From Bacteroidales bacterium (GTDB lineage: Bacteria > Bacteroidota > Bacteroidia > Bacteroidales > UBA7960): DNA of 17,276 nt. Numbering within the stretch: position 1 is the first letter of the stretch; every line of letters starts with the position of its first letter. Positions 8,623 through 17,190 of the stretch are shown piece after piece. The stretch spans positions 1 to 17,276 of the forward strand of contig PWND01000185.1 of NCBI GenBank assembly GCA_003557965.1. The letters run 5' to 3'. The notes under the pieces are model-generated. The model did no database searches and was not told the origin of the DNA. It worked only from the letters and a program-made list of their open reading frames with translations. The position numbers and the translations under genes are program-made.

Positions 8623-8648
8623 AGGGGAGGCTTAATAAGGCCTCCCCT
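8623..8648 (-). terminator. Terminator after the SusC-2/SusD-2 pair
   Basis: A GC-rich inverted repeat, AGGGGAGGC (8623-8631) pairing with GCCTCCCCT (8640-8648), extends inward by two weaker pairs to give an 11-bp stem and a tight loop. It lies 38 nt past the SusD-2 stop. The minus-strand sequence after it (ATTTG) is only weakly T-rich. The stem would be equally stable if read on the plus strand, where ATTTTG follows a few bases later. Confidence 0.75.
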
Positions 8649-8686
8649 GAATTTTGTTCAATCAAATAGAAATCACAATACCAAAA

Positions 8687-10162
8687 TTAATCACCATATT
8701 CTGGATTTTGGTCCATATTAGGATTAGCATTACGTTCGAATTGTGGTATTGGTTGAATAGCCCTGTAATCATCAGGTTGCAACTCAAGCGTCAGTGCAAA
8801 GTGGTCGTCACCTGTCCTTATTACGGGAAGGCCGTTTCTCATCAGGTCAAAGAATCTGTGTCCTTCACCAACTAATTCTTTACGACGCTCAAGAAGAATG
8901 CGGTCAAGATCTACATCACCAACATCATTATCCCTGTCTGTACGAATGTCATACAGCTCTTTAAGATATTGGTTGGCTGCAGCCTGGTTTCCTGATTTAA
9001 GTGCTGCTTCAGAAGCAATAAGATAAACCTCTGCAAGCCTGATAACCCTTGAGTTATTTATCCTTGTAGATTCACCTGCTTTTCCGGGATATTTAGCAAC
9101 ATAACCCTGTCTGTAAACAGGCACTTCTATAATATTACCATCTTCATCTTCTTCTTCTTCATAACCAATAATAACGCGTTCGTCATCCTGTATAACAGTA
9201 TTTCTGATATCATCAGGGTCTTCTTCCATAAGTTCAATGAAGCTGTCAGTAAGAGTAAGTGCGCCATATCCACCTGGTTCCCAAAGATATCCTATGCCTT
9301 CACGGTCAGAGTTTTCTTGAGGAGTAAAAACAACTTCAAATATGCCTTCGGATGCATAGCCTTCAAACCATGATTCTTCGTACTCCTCATAAGTAAGTAA
9401 GCTGTATGGCCCGTTTTCAATAACATCTTCTGCCATATCAAAAGCAAGGTCGTATTGCTGGTTGTAAAGATAAACCCGGCTTAAAAGAGCTTTAGCTCCC
9501 CAGCTGTTTATTGTTCCATCAGTTACCCTGCTATCAGTAAGTAAAGGTATAGCTGCCAACAAATCTTCAATAATTTGGTCATATAACTCACCCACTGTAT
9601 TGCGTGCACGGTTTTCGTCAGGAGGAATTACTTCCACAGCTAAAACTGCTGCATTATCATTTGGGCTGCCATTAGCTGGCATTGGGCCGTAAATACGAAC
9701 AAGGTCAAAATGGAATAATGCTCTTAATGCCAAAGCCTGGCCCCTGATAGCTACTTTTCTAGCTTCTTCTGCCGGTGTTGTTGCTGGCAGGTTATCAACC
9801 AGAGGTAAAATGGCATTTGTATTCATCAAACCAAAATAAGGCCTTGTCCAGAATCCGGATGTACTTGACTCCGGTGTTTCTATATATCTGTACTGACTGC
9901 CGGTTCTTTTTCCGGGTTCAAAAGTCCTGACATCGTCACCTTTAACATCACCATAGGTGAATATATCAGCTCCATAGTAAGTTGCACCACTTGTGCGGGT
10001 AAATAGCATACTATATACACCATTCATTGCAACTTCCGCATCATCTAATGACTGAAAAGCCATTTCCGGTGTTAGTGCTGTTGACGGCTCAACTGTAAGC
10101 CAGTCTTCACTACATGCGGTAAAAACAAATATGCTTAATATTATAATTATATGTTTTTTCAT
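8687..10162 (-). CDS. SusD/RagB-family outer-membrane nutrient-binding lipoprotein (SusD-2)
   Basis: This 491-residue surface lipoprotein is the partner of SusC-2. The signal peptide ends in the lipobox FTAC with the lipidated cysteine at about residue 17, followed by SEDWLTVEP. Family helical motifs include RGQALALRALFHFDLVRIYG at 140-159, VGELYDQIIEDLLAAIPLL at 190-208 and AKALLSRVYLYNQQYDLA at 223-240. The C-terminal half has SRVIRLAEVYLIASEAAL near 371, LLERRKELVGEGHRFFDLMR at 423-442 and the closing QPIPQFERNANPNMDQNP. An acidic loop (YEEEEDEDGN, 334-343) is a local peculiarity; whether it matters for ligand or ion binding is unknown. The gene starts 23 nt after SusC-2, with an A-rich leader and no Shine-Dalgarno sequence, and is followed by a terminator. 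SusC-2 and SusD-2 therefore form a self-contained unit. Confidence 0.96.
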   Translation of the reverse strand: MKKHIIIILSIFVFTACSEDWLTVEPSTALTPEMAFQSLDDAEVAMNGVYSMLFTRTSGATYYGADIFTYGDVKGDDVRTFEPGKRTGSQYRYIETPESSTSGFWTRPYFGLMNTNAILPLVDNLPATTPAEEARKVAIRGQALALRALFHFDLVRIYGPMPANGSPNDNAAVLAVEVIPPDENRARNTVGELYDQIIEDLLAAIPLLTDSRVTDGTINSWGAKALLSRVYLYNQQYDLAFDMAEDVIENGPYSLLTYEEYEESWFEGYASEGIFEVVFTPQENSDREGIGYLWEPGGYGALTLTDSFIELMEEDPDDIRNTVIQDDERVIIGYEEEEDEDGNIIEVPVYRQGYVAKYPGKAGESTRINNSRVIRLAEVYLIASEAALKSGNQAAANQYLKELYDIRTDRDNDVGDVDLDRILLERRKELVGEGHRFFDLMRNGLPVIRTGDDHFALTLELQPDDYRAIQPIPQFERNANPNMDQNPEYGD

Positions 10163-10185
10163 TTTTTTAAAATTGTTTTAGTTGA

Positions 10186-13100
10186 TTAAAAATTAACTTC
10201 TAAGCCAAACGTAAGAGTTCTCATCGGTGGCAACTCTGAGTAATATTCTCCTCTAGCACTAACTTCAGGATCCATAAATCCTACTTCTGACCAGGTTAAC
10301 AGGTTATGTCCTGAGAAGAATAAACGCAAGTTGTCTATTCCTACCTGGGTAGTTAAATTCTGAGGCAGAGAATATCCAACGCTTAAGCTTTTTAGCCTTA
10401 AGTAATCGCCATCAAAAACTCTGTAAGATGACATAAAGTTTGTTTCCTGTGGGTTAGTGAAAACATATCTTGGGTTAACCGTTTCGTCACCCGGCTCTTG
10501 CCAGCGGTTATCAAACTGATACTGAGTAACAGAGCTGTGCCATGTCATACCATCATCGTTAAAGAAATAATGTGGTGTTGCATAAATTTTTCCACCAACA
10601 CTAAATGAGAATAAGAATGATACATCAAAGTTTCTGTATGTAAAAGAGTTATAGATACCGCCAGAGAAAGTAGGATCTGTAGAATATAATTTCTGAGGAG
10701 TAGCTTCGGTTCTGTCCTTAGTGGTTTCACCGGTTTTATTGCCATCTTCATCATACAGATACCACATACCCATTCCATCTTCAGGGTCAACACCGGCCCA
10801 CTCACGCAGGTAAAGTGTGTTATATGAGTATCCTTCACTTAATATGAAAGGCCCTTGAATAATATCTTCACCATCATATAGTTTAAGAATTTCATTAACG
10901 TTTCTTGACAAGTTAAAGTTTGTTGTCCAAACGAAGTTGTCTCTGACAACGTTAGTAGAGTTGAGGCTTACTTCCACACCTCTGTTCATCATTTCACCAA
11001 CATTTTGCCATACAGAAGAGAAACCAGAAACCCTGGATACAGGAACCTCAAGTAACAGGTCAGTAGTTTTGCGTTGGTAATATTCTATATCAAGCGTGAT
11101 TCTATCAATAAAAGTAAAGTCTGTTCCAATATTTACGTTTTGACTTTTCTCCCAGCTAAGGTTAGGGTTATATACTTGAGTAATACCCATTCCAGGTGAG
11201 TTGTTATAACTATAGCCATAACCATATAATGCCATGTGGCCGTACCATGCAGAAGGCAAAGTACCGTTTGTACCCCATGAACCTCTGATTTTCCAGTCAG
11301 ACAGCCAATTGCTATAGGCGTCAAGGAACCCTATTTGTGTAAGCCTTACAGAACCTGATACAGAGTAGAAATCTGCCCATCTTTCATTTGCACCTAACTG
11401 TGAACTTCCGTCACGGCGATAGCTTAAAGACAGGTAGTATGTATTGTCATAATTATAGTTTAACCTTGACAGGTAAGAGTTCATTCTTCTTTGATCCCAC
11501 CAGTTGTTTGCACCATAAGGTTCAGCGGCTACTGCTAATGCGCTTAATATTGCATTAGGATAGTCATGGCCATCAGCAGATGTTTTCTCATCATATACAT
11601 CCTCAAACTCATAACCTAAAATAAAATCAATATTATGAACATCAGCAAAAGAGTTTGTATAATTCAAAACAGTAGAAGATGTAAGTGTGTTGAAGATACG
11701 GTGTCTTTTGTGTCCATATCCACCATGCGTTTCACCATCACTTGATATTGGCGACCAATACCTGTCTTCATCCTGGTAGAAAGAGTCATAACCAAGAGTT
11801 GAGCGAAGGCTAACTCCTTCAAAAGGCGTTATTGCAAGGTAAACCTGGTTCATACTACGGAACACATTTGTAGTCTGCTTGTTTAATGGCAGGTCTCTTA
11901 CAAGGTTTGGATATGCCCCGCCAACAATATTTTGATTATAAGCTCCTTCCTCATCCCAAATCGGGAATAATGGGTTTAAGTAATATTGAGTTGCGAATAC
12001 AGGGTTAACATAAAAAAATGCTCTGTCAGGAATTACATTTTGAGATGATTTTGACAAAGCAGTGTTAATACCAAATCCTAAATAATCATTAGCCTGATGG
12101 TCTAAGTTTAACCTACCGGTAAGACGCTCATAGTCATTCCTGATTGAGTAGCCGTCCTGGTGGTTATAGCTGAATGAAGTAAAATACTGAGTACGCTCAG
12201 TACCACCGGATGCTTGCAATTCATAGTTTTGTGTAATCCCTGTACGGAATAGCTCATCCATCCATGCATAATCGCTTGCAGGCCTGTCAGGGTCATAATC
12301 ACCAAAGCGCATAGCCATTTGATTCTCAGCATACTGGGTTGCTTCATCACTGCTTAAGCCCTGGTAAAACACACCATGGTTATAAAAACCTTCTTCTTTA
12401 AGTGTGTAAGTATCCGCCTGGCTTGCTAACGGGAAGTAATCAACTGCGAAATCATTGAAACCGACAGATGACCTTACTCTGAACTGTGTATCACCTTCAC
12501 GGCCTGATTTGGTTGTGATAAGCACTACACCATTAGCAGCACGTGACCCATAAAGAGAAGCAGCAGCAGCATCTTTCAGAATAGTAATACTTTCAATGTC
12601 ACTCGGGTTAAGAGTTGCCAAAGCACTACTACTACCGGAAGTGTTCTGGGTTAAGCTTCCTCCTGTAACAGGAATACCATCAATTACGTAAAGAGGTTCA
12701 TTGGAAGAGCTAATAGAACCTACACCACGAATACGCATTTGAACAAAAGATCCGGGCTGTCCTGAAAGTGTACCTACCTGAACACCTGCAGAAGCACCAG
12801 CTAATGCTTGTTCGATAGATGTAATTGGCACTCTTTCAATTTGTTCAGATTGAACAACAGAAGCCGAACCGGTAAATGCTTCGCGGCGTGTAGTACCATA
12901 GGCTACTACAATAACCTCATCCAAAGCTCTGAATTCTTGCTGAAGCGCAACATCAATAACATTGCGGCCATCAACAGGAACTTCTTTTGTTGTCATTCCA
13001 ACAAAAGAGAATACTAAAACGGCGTCAGCGGTTGTGCTAAGCTCATAATTCCCGTCAATGTCTGTGATACTTCCTTGTGTTGTCCCTTTAATGACAACAG

Positions 13101-13227
13101 AAGCACCGGGAATTGTTTCTCCGCTTTCAGCGTCTGTTACAGTACCTGTAACACGAATTTCCTGCGCGAAAACTGACGATGCAAGAAATAGCATAATTCC
13201 ACAAATAATAAAAATTCTTTTCATCAT
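10186..13227 (-). CDS. SusC/RagA-family TonB-dependent outer-membrane transporter (SusC-2)
   Basis: This 1013-residue TonB-dependent outer-membrane channel has a signal peptide cut at about VFA/QEIRV (residue 21), a carboxypeptidase-regulatory-like domain (about 23-95; IPGASVVIKGTT, ITDIDGNYEL), a TonB-box-like segment ALDEVIVVAYGT at 101-112, a plug domain to about 240, and a barrel ending in FGLEVNF. The SusC signature DIESITILKDAAAASLYGSR is at 210-229. There is no STN domain. It is the same type as SusC-1, with closely matching N-terminal domains (both carry GRNVIDV), but differs through the barrel, so the two probably take different cargo. The start may be either of the first two ATGs. 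It is the first gene of the leftward block, with a promoter match 94 nt upstream, and is followed after 23 nt by SusD-2. Confidence 0.97.
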   Translation of the reverse strand: MMKRIFIICGIMLFLASSVFAQEIRVTGTVTDAESGETIPGASVVIKGTTQGSITDIDGNYELSTTADAVLVFSFVGMTTKEVPVDGRNVIDVALQQEFRALDEVIVVAYGTTRREAFTGSASVVQSEQIERVPITSIEQALAGASAGVQVGTLSGQPGSFVQMRIRGVGSISSSNEPLYVIDGIPVTGGSLTQNTSGSSSALATLNPSDIESITILKDAAAASLYGSRAANGVVLITTKSGREGDTQFRVRSSVGFNDFAVDYFPLASQADTYTLKEEGFYNHGVFYQGLSSDEATQYAENQMAMRFGDYDPDRPASDYAWMDELFRTGITQNYELQASGGTERTQYFTSFSYNHQDGYSIRNDYERLTGRLNLDHQANDYLGFGINTALSKSSQNVIPDRAFFYVNPVFATQYYLNPLFPIWDEEGAYNQNIVGGAYPNLVRDLPLNKQTTNVFRSMNQVYLAITPFEGVSLRSTLGYDSFYQDEDRYWSPISSDGETHGGYGHKRHRIFNTLTSSTVLNYTNSFADVHNIDFILGYEFEDVYDEKTSADGHDYPNAILSALAVAAEPYGANNWWDQRRMNSYLSRLNYNYDNTYYLSLSYRRDGSSQLGANERWADFYSVSGSVRLTQIGFLDAYSNWLSDWKIRGSWGTNGTLPSAWYGHMALYGYGYSYNNSPGMGITQVYNPNLSWEKSQNVNIGTDFTFIDRITLDIEYYQRKTTDLLLEVPVSRVSGFSSVWQNVGEMMNRGVEVSLNSTNVVRDNFVWTTNFNLSRNVNEILKLYDGEDIIQGPFILSEGYSYNTLYLREWAGVDPEDGMGMWYLYDEDGNKTGETTKDRTEATPQKLYSTDPTFSGGIYNSFTYRNFDVSFLFSFSVGGKIYATPHYFFNDDGMTWHSSVTQYQFDNRWQEPGDETVNPRYVFTNPQETNFMSSYRVFDGDYLRLKSLSVGYSLPQNLTTQVGIDNLRLFFSGHNLLTWSEVGFMDPEVSARGEYYSELPPMRTLTFGLEVNF

Positions 13228-13320
13228 GTTGTTTTTTTTGTTAGTAATTAGGTGTTAATAAATTTAATTTAACATAATCTGTTTATGTTTTGATTAATAA
13301 AATTATGAATAAAAAGTGTT

Positions 13321-13352
13321 CAAATATATAAACTTTTTACGTAATTAAACAA
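13321..13352 (-). promoter_or_regulatory. Bacteroidota-type promoter for SusC-2/SusD-2
   Basis: On the minus strand TATATTTG (13328-13321) matches the -7 consensus TAnnTTTG exactly, with a TTG (13352-13350) 21 nt upstream in the -33 position. Transcription would begin near 13314, giving a leader of about 87 nt before the SusC-2 ATG. Confidence 0.6.
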
Positions 13353-13418
13353 TATTTTAGTTAATAAAAATATTTTTTTATCGTTTGATATATTTGAAAA
13401 TGAACAAAATTTTTATTC

Positions 13419-13493
13419 AAAAACTCTACCAACTAAATTTGGAGTTTTTAATATTCAGAATATCAGTTAAATAATTAAGTCTGAAAAAACTCC
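13419..13493 (+). promoter_or_regulatory. Overlapping inverted repeats in the serine-protease leader
   Basis: The segment GGAGTTTTT (13441-13449) is complementary to AAAAACTCC downstream (13485-13493, 9 of 9) and, minus its first base, to AAAAACTC upstream (13419-13426). The upstream pairing would form a terminator-like hairpin that merges into a T run; the downstream pairing would exclude it. A separate odd palindrome ATATTCAGAATAT lies between at 13451-13463. The repeats are visible; an attenuator role is speculative. Confidence 0.25.
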
Positions 13494-13769
13494 TGAAACT
13501 TCAATGTTTATTGACAAAATATGGTTTTAAGTGTGTTAAATAATTGTAATTTTTTTTATACTTATTACACTAAGCTGATATATGCTCTTTATGTCTTTTA
13601 AGGCTTTTATTTATTGAAGACCTTTTACAAAAAAAATCGCCATTCAAAAATTTTATAATATAATGACTATTTTTACAACCAAATGCTTGTTTAAATTGTT
13701 TGTTTCTTACTAAGATGCAAACGGAATAAGCATAAAACAAGAAAAATAGAATTATCAAAAGAACTAATC

Positions 13770-16700
13770 ATGACATTTAAAAAAGCATTATCCTTTGTTG
13801 CTGTTGTATTTTTCAGCACTTTGCTGTATGCCCAGGTACAGCAACATAAAAGTTTATACGTAGAAAAAGAATTATTAGATTCAAAAGTATTGAAAAATAC
13901 TAAAATTTTATTAGAACTTTCTGAGGAGCAAGTAGATCAGAGGGAATTTTATAAAAACTATGAAACGCCTCCGGGAGAAGCCGAACATGCCGGCTTTGCT
14001 GTTCAGGTAAATACTTCACCGGCTACCGGCGGATATTATGAAATAATTAATGACAGTTTGCTGATTTGGAGAGTGAAATTAGAGTCACCCGGCGCACTTG
14101 GAATTGGTGTATTATTTGACGATTTTCATTTAGATAAAAATGCTGCGCTGTATATTTATGATACATCAGGAGAGTATATTGCCGGAGAGTTTAATTACAA
14201 AAACAATAATTATAAAAATGTTTTTTCCAGCCGTATTATTCCCGGAGAATCTGTAATAGTAGAATATATTGAGGTAATTGATGAAAATCATTCACCCGGA
14301 TTAAATGAAATACGCTCAAGGATAAATATTAAAGAAATATCATACCTGACTTCAGGATTTGCTAATGATGGTAAAAATATCGGGAATGCAGAAGAGTGCC
14401 ATGTAAACATTAATTGTTCAGAAGGTGATTTGTGGCAAAACCAAAAAAGGGGAGTAGCCAGAATATTTATGAGGGTTGGAACAAGCTATTTTTGGTGTAG
14501 TGGTTCATTAATTAATAATGAGCTACAGGATGGCTCTCCGTTGTTTTTGACTGCAGCCCACTGTGGCAGCAACGCAAGTGCAAATGATATGAAGTACTGG
14601 CAGTTTTATTTCAATCTTGAAATGCCGTCTTGCTTTAATTTTGGGCACATTCCTCATAATGTGCTTTATGGTTGTAATAAATTAGCGGAAGGGCCTCTTT
14701 TAAACGGCTCTGACTTTAAATTATTGAAATTACACCAAAAGCCTCCTGCCGGATACAGGCCATATTACAATGGGTGGAGCAGGCTTGATGAGCCGGGAAT
14801 GAGTGGTGTAGGTATTCACCATCCCGGTGGTGATGTAAAAAAGATATCAACTTATAATGAGCCTGTAACTTCTGCAAGTCCTGTTGTTAGTGGGCAACCT
14901 ATGGCAACAAATTCTACATGGAGAGTTACATGGAAAGAAACATCAAATGGATGGGGAGTTACACAGGGTGGTTCGTCTGGCTCTCCCTTATTCAATGAAG
15001 ATGGTCTGATTATTGGCTCTCTTACCGGGGGCTCATCAAATTGCAGTAATACGACTTTCCCTGATTTTTACGGGAAAATCTATTATCACTGGGATAGAAA
15101 TGGTAGCGGGTACTCAGAAGCATTGCGGCATCACCTTGATCCCAACAATACCGGGATTACTGAATTACAAGGACTTGACCCATATAGTGGCAGTTATCCT
15201 CCTCCAGGTTATGTTAATGTTGAAATGCTTGAGGATGATCAGGCAAGGATTTCATGGACAAGGCCCGGGCAGATTCCGAACAAACCGGGTTGGCATTCTT
15301 ATTCTGAAACATATACACATGTTAGCTGGAGTGGCCCTGAAAGAGCTACTATTTTTAAAGCCGAGTACTTTGACTATACCTACCCGGTGGTGTTGTCAAA
15401 AATATCTCATTTATTTGTTGAGCACTCAAGCCATCCATGGCAAAGCCAGGAATTTAGTTTTAAAATTTACGATCATACCGGCCATCATGTGAGGTATGAA
15501 TCACCCGTTCTTGTGGCTGAGGATATGGTAGAAGTTATTTATGAGCTGGAAAGCCCTGTCACTTTTAATGATAAGTTTTATGTCGCAGTTAAGCCTGTTC
15601 ATGAAAACGGGCACCCCACTTCTGCTTACAGAAGAATAAATTACGGGCACGGGCTTTCTTATTATGGAAACAGCTCAGACTGGATTGTAGCCGGAGATGA
15701 TCTAAATCAGTATGTGTTTCTATCTTCTATATATATAGAATCTGATTATTCAAAAACTTATGAAGATAAAATGCCTGGTAATATTATAGTGAAAAGTAAT
15801 AATAACTATATTAATGAACTGGTTGAAGTTATTGAGCCTTTTTCTGGCTTTGCTGAGCTTAAATGGGATTTAGATCCTGCCGGATATATAATATATAAAA
15901 ATAATGATGTTTTTCACAACGTAAATGGGGGCTTAAACTTTGTTTTCGACATTGATCCGGATGCAACCGGATATGATGAGTTTTATGTTACGGCAATTTA
16001 TGATGGTAATTTTGAGTCAAAACCTTCTGTAAAGGCATACCTTCACTATGATGATGCTTGTGATGAGCAAATTACCTCTTATCCGTTTGCTGAATTGTTT
16101 AATGCTGCTGAATTGCCCGAGTGCTGGATAGTATCACCTGAAGATGCATGGGAAATTTCCGACAATTTAGAGTTTGGAGATTTTTATTTAGAACCTTACG
16201 AAGGTGATAATTTTATTCACACAATACATCAAGGTGATAAAGAATCAAGTATTGCATGGCTGATAACACCACCTATGGATTTTTCTGATGTTGATAATCC
16301 ATATCTGCGCTTTATGTTTGACGGAGTAATTTCTGGAGAAAATGACAACTTCTCTGTATTTGCTGAGGTAAGCAATAATTCATTTAATAAAGTATGGGAT
16401 TCAAGTGAGCATCCTGATTTTATAAAAGATGATAATGGTGATTGGCTGGAGGCTGTTGTTGACCTTTCGGTGTACTCTGATGAAATAAGGCTTGCTTTCC
16501 TTGCAGATTTATCAGGCAGTGGCTTTATAGCTATTGATAAAGTGGAGGTGTTAAGCTCGGATGGCTATGTTTATAGCCTTAGCTTAGTCCCTGCTCCCTT
16601 AAATTCAGGTGAAGTATATGGAGCAGGTAATTATATTGCCGGAGAAATAGTAAGAGTAGAAGCTGTCCCTAATGTGGGTTATAAGCTGCAGAGATGGGAA

Positions 16701-17084
16701 TATGAGGCTGATAGTTTAAGTAATGAGAACGTTTATGAATTTTTAATGCCTCATAATGATTATTCTATTACAGCAAGATTTATTATGTATGATCCTACAG
16801 GCATTTCATACTTTGGCCTTGATACAGAAGAAATAACTGTAGCGCCAAATCCTGCAAAAGAGTTTATTAATATTTACTTTCCTGCTGACTTTGATCCTAA
16901 CAGTATAAATAGTACTTATATTTATAACTCAATGGGAGCAAGAGTTGTAGAATCTTCACAGCTTCAGATTACTGGAAACAAGGCTGTAATTAACTTAAGC
17001 AATAAGAATTTACAAAGAGGTGTTTACCTGGTTGTTTTTTATACAGATAAAGAAAGATTATCTGTTAGGGTGGTGGTTGGTTGA
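13770..17084 (+). CDS. Secreted lysyl-endopeptidase-like (S1) serine protease with adhesin-type tail and T9SS sorting domain
   Basis: This 1104-residue secreted protease has a signal peptide (1-21), a propeptide (about 22-205), and a trypsin-fold catalytic domain (about 206-470) resembling Achromobacter protease I. The triad is His264 (FLTAAHCG), Asp315 (GSDFKLLKL) and Ser403 (GGSSGSPLF). All six cysteines that form the three Achromobacter disulfides have counterparts: 210/425, 216/288 and 243/265. Asp432 (PDFYGK) aligns with the acidic residue that sets lysine specificity there, and Trp388 is kept. The position of the Achromobacter His in LHGG is Thr419 here. After the catalytic domain come a beta-rich region (about 475-660), a fibronectin-III-like stretch (about 668-758), a cleaved-adhesin/MAM-like domain (about 765-930), an InlB-B-repeat-like domain (about 935-1005; GYKLQRWEYEA, FLMPHNDYSITARF) and a T9SS type A sorting domain (about 1020-1104; ITVAPNPAKEFINIYF, RGVYLVVFY). 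It is divergent from the transporter block. Lysine preference is inferred from my remembered alignment. Confidence 0.92.
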   Translation: MTFKKALSFVAVVFFSTLLYAQVQQHKSLYVEKELLDSKVLKNTKILLELSEEQVDQREFYKNYETPPGEAEHAGFAVQVNTSPATGGYYEIINDSLLIWRVKLESPGALGIGVLFDDFHLDKNAALYIYDTSGEYIAGEFNYKNNNYKNVFSSRIIPGESVIVEYIEVIDENHSPGLNEIRSRINIKEISYLTSGFANDGKNIGNAEECHVNINCSEGDLWQNQKRGVARIFMRVGTSYFWCSGSLINNELQDGSPLFLTAAHCGSNASANDMKYWQFYFNLEMPSCFNFGHIPHNVLYGCNKLAEGPLLNGSDFKLLKLHQKPPAGYRPYYNGWSRLDEPGMSGVGIHHPGGDVKKISTYNEPVTSASPVVSGQPMATNSTWRVTWKETSNGWGVTQGGSSGSPLFNEDGLIIGSLTGGSSNCSNTTFPDFYGKIYYHWDRNGSGYSEALRHHLDPNNTGITELQGLDPYSGSYPPPGYVNVEMLEDDQARISWTRPGQIPNKPGWHSYSETYTHVSWSGPERATIFKAEYFDYTYPVVLSKISHLFVEHSSHPWQSQEFSFKIYDHTGHHVRYESPVLVAEDMVEVIYELESPVTFNDKFYVAVKPVHENGHPTSAYRRINYGHGLSYYGNSSDWIVAGDDLNQYVFLSSIYIESDYSKTYEDKMPGNIIVKSNNNYINELVEVIEPFSGFAELKWDLDPAGYIIYKNNDVFHNVNGGLNFVFDIDPDATGYDEFYVTAIYDGNFESKPSVKAYLHYDDACDEQITSYPFAELFNAAELPECWIVSPEDAWEISDNLEFGDFYLEPYEGDNFIHTIHQGDKESSIAWLITPPMDFSDVDNPYLRFMFDGVISGENDNFSVFAEVSNNSFNKVWDSSEHPDFIKDDNGDWLEAVVDLSVYSDEIRLAFLADLSGSGFIAIDKVEVLSSDGYVYSLSLVPAPLNSGEVYGAGNYIAGEIVRVEAVPNVGYKLQRWEYEADSLSNENVYEFLMPHNDYSITARFIMYDPTGISYFGLDTEEITVAPNPAKEFINIYFPADFDPNSINSTYIYNSMGARVVESSQLQITGNKAVINLSNKNLQRGVYLVVFYTDKERLSVRVVVG

Positions 17085-17088
17085 TTGG

Positions 17089-17130
17089 GGATATGAGATA
17101 TCGGATTTCGGATATGAGATTTCGGAATTG
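17089..17130 (+). repeat. Two-copy 21-bp tandem repeat downstream of the serine protease
   Basis: The unit starting GGATATGAGAT occupies 17089-17109 and 17110-17130, with 18 of 21 bases identical, and degrades into related GGA/TTT-rich sequence up to about 17165. It begins 4 bp after the stop codon. Such low-complexity GGATTTCGGA-type tracts are familiar in Bacteroidota intergenic DNA, in my recollection. No function is evident. Confidence 0.6.
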
Positions 17131-17190
17131 GGAAATTGGTAATTTTGGATTGCTGATCGCGGATTTCTTAATGGTTGATTGATTTTTTAA

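Larger units (their letters stand above)
8260..8686. other. 427-bp intergenic region between SusD-2 and the cysteine protease
   Basis: From right to left this gap holds the SusD-2 terminator (8623-8648), about 220 bp with no feature I can support (8400-8622), and the structured protease leader with its short frame (8319-8397). I searched the minus strand for TAnnTTTG and found no exact match. The nearest is TATTTG at 8440-8435, one base short and with no TTG at the right distance. The length and the terminator still make a separate protease promoter here likely. Confidence 0.6.
13228..13769. other. Divergent 542-bp regulatory region between SusC-2 and the serine protease
   Basis: This very AT-rich region separates leftward SusC-2 from the rightward serine protease. 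It contains a well-supported minus-strand promoter (13321-13352). Two plus-strand -7-like octamers, TATATTTG (13389-13396) and TAAATTTG (13434-13441), lack a TTG at the expected -33 distance. Inverted repeats lie at 13419-13493. The 270 bp before the protease ATG hold no gene or site that I can support. If transcription starts near 13400, the protease mRNA has a leader of about 365 nt. Confidence 0.6.

Noticed and set aside
10545..12350. Several same-strand short frames inside SusC-2.
   Set aside because: All overlap the intact transporter gene out of frame and show no domain; the main frame accounts for the sequence.
1705..13227. A polysaccharide utilisation locus in the classical sense.
   Set aside because: No glycoside hydrolase, lyase, sulfatase or esterase is present in the window. 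The only enzymes are proteases, although glycan enzymes could lie beyond the edges.
13570..13758. A 62-codon minus-strand frame in the divergent intergenic region, beginning with a hydrophobic stretch (MIILFFLFYAYSVCILV).
   Set aside because: It sits in the upstream region of the serine protease, has no ribosome binding site, promoter match or recognisable domain, and its lysine/phenylalanine/isoleucine-rich composition is what AT-rich non-coding DNA gives. A small membrane protein cannot be fully excluded.
15013..15492. A 159-codon plus-strand frame inside the serine protease gene, in a different frame.
   Set aside because: It lies wholly within a well-supported gene and encodes no recognisable features; it is a shadow frame.
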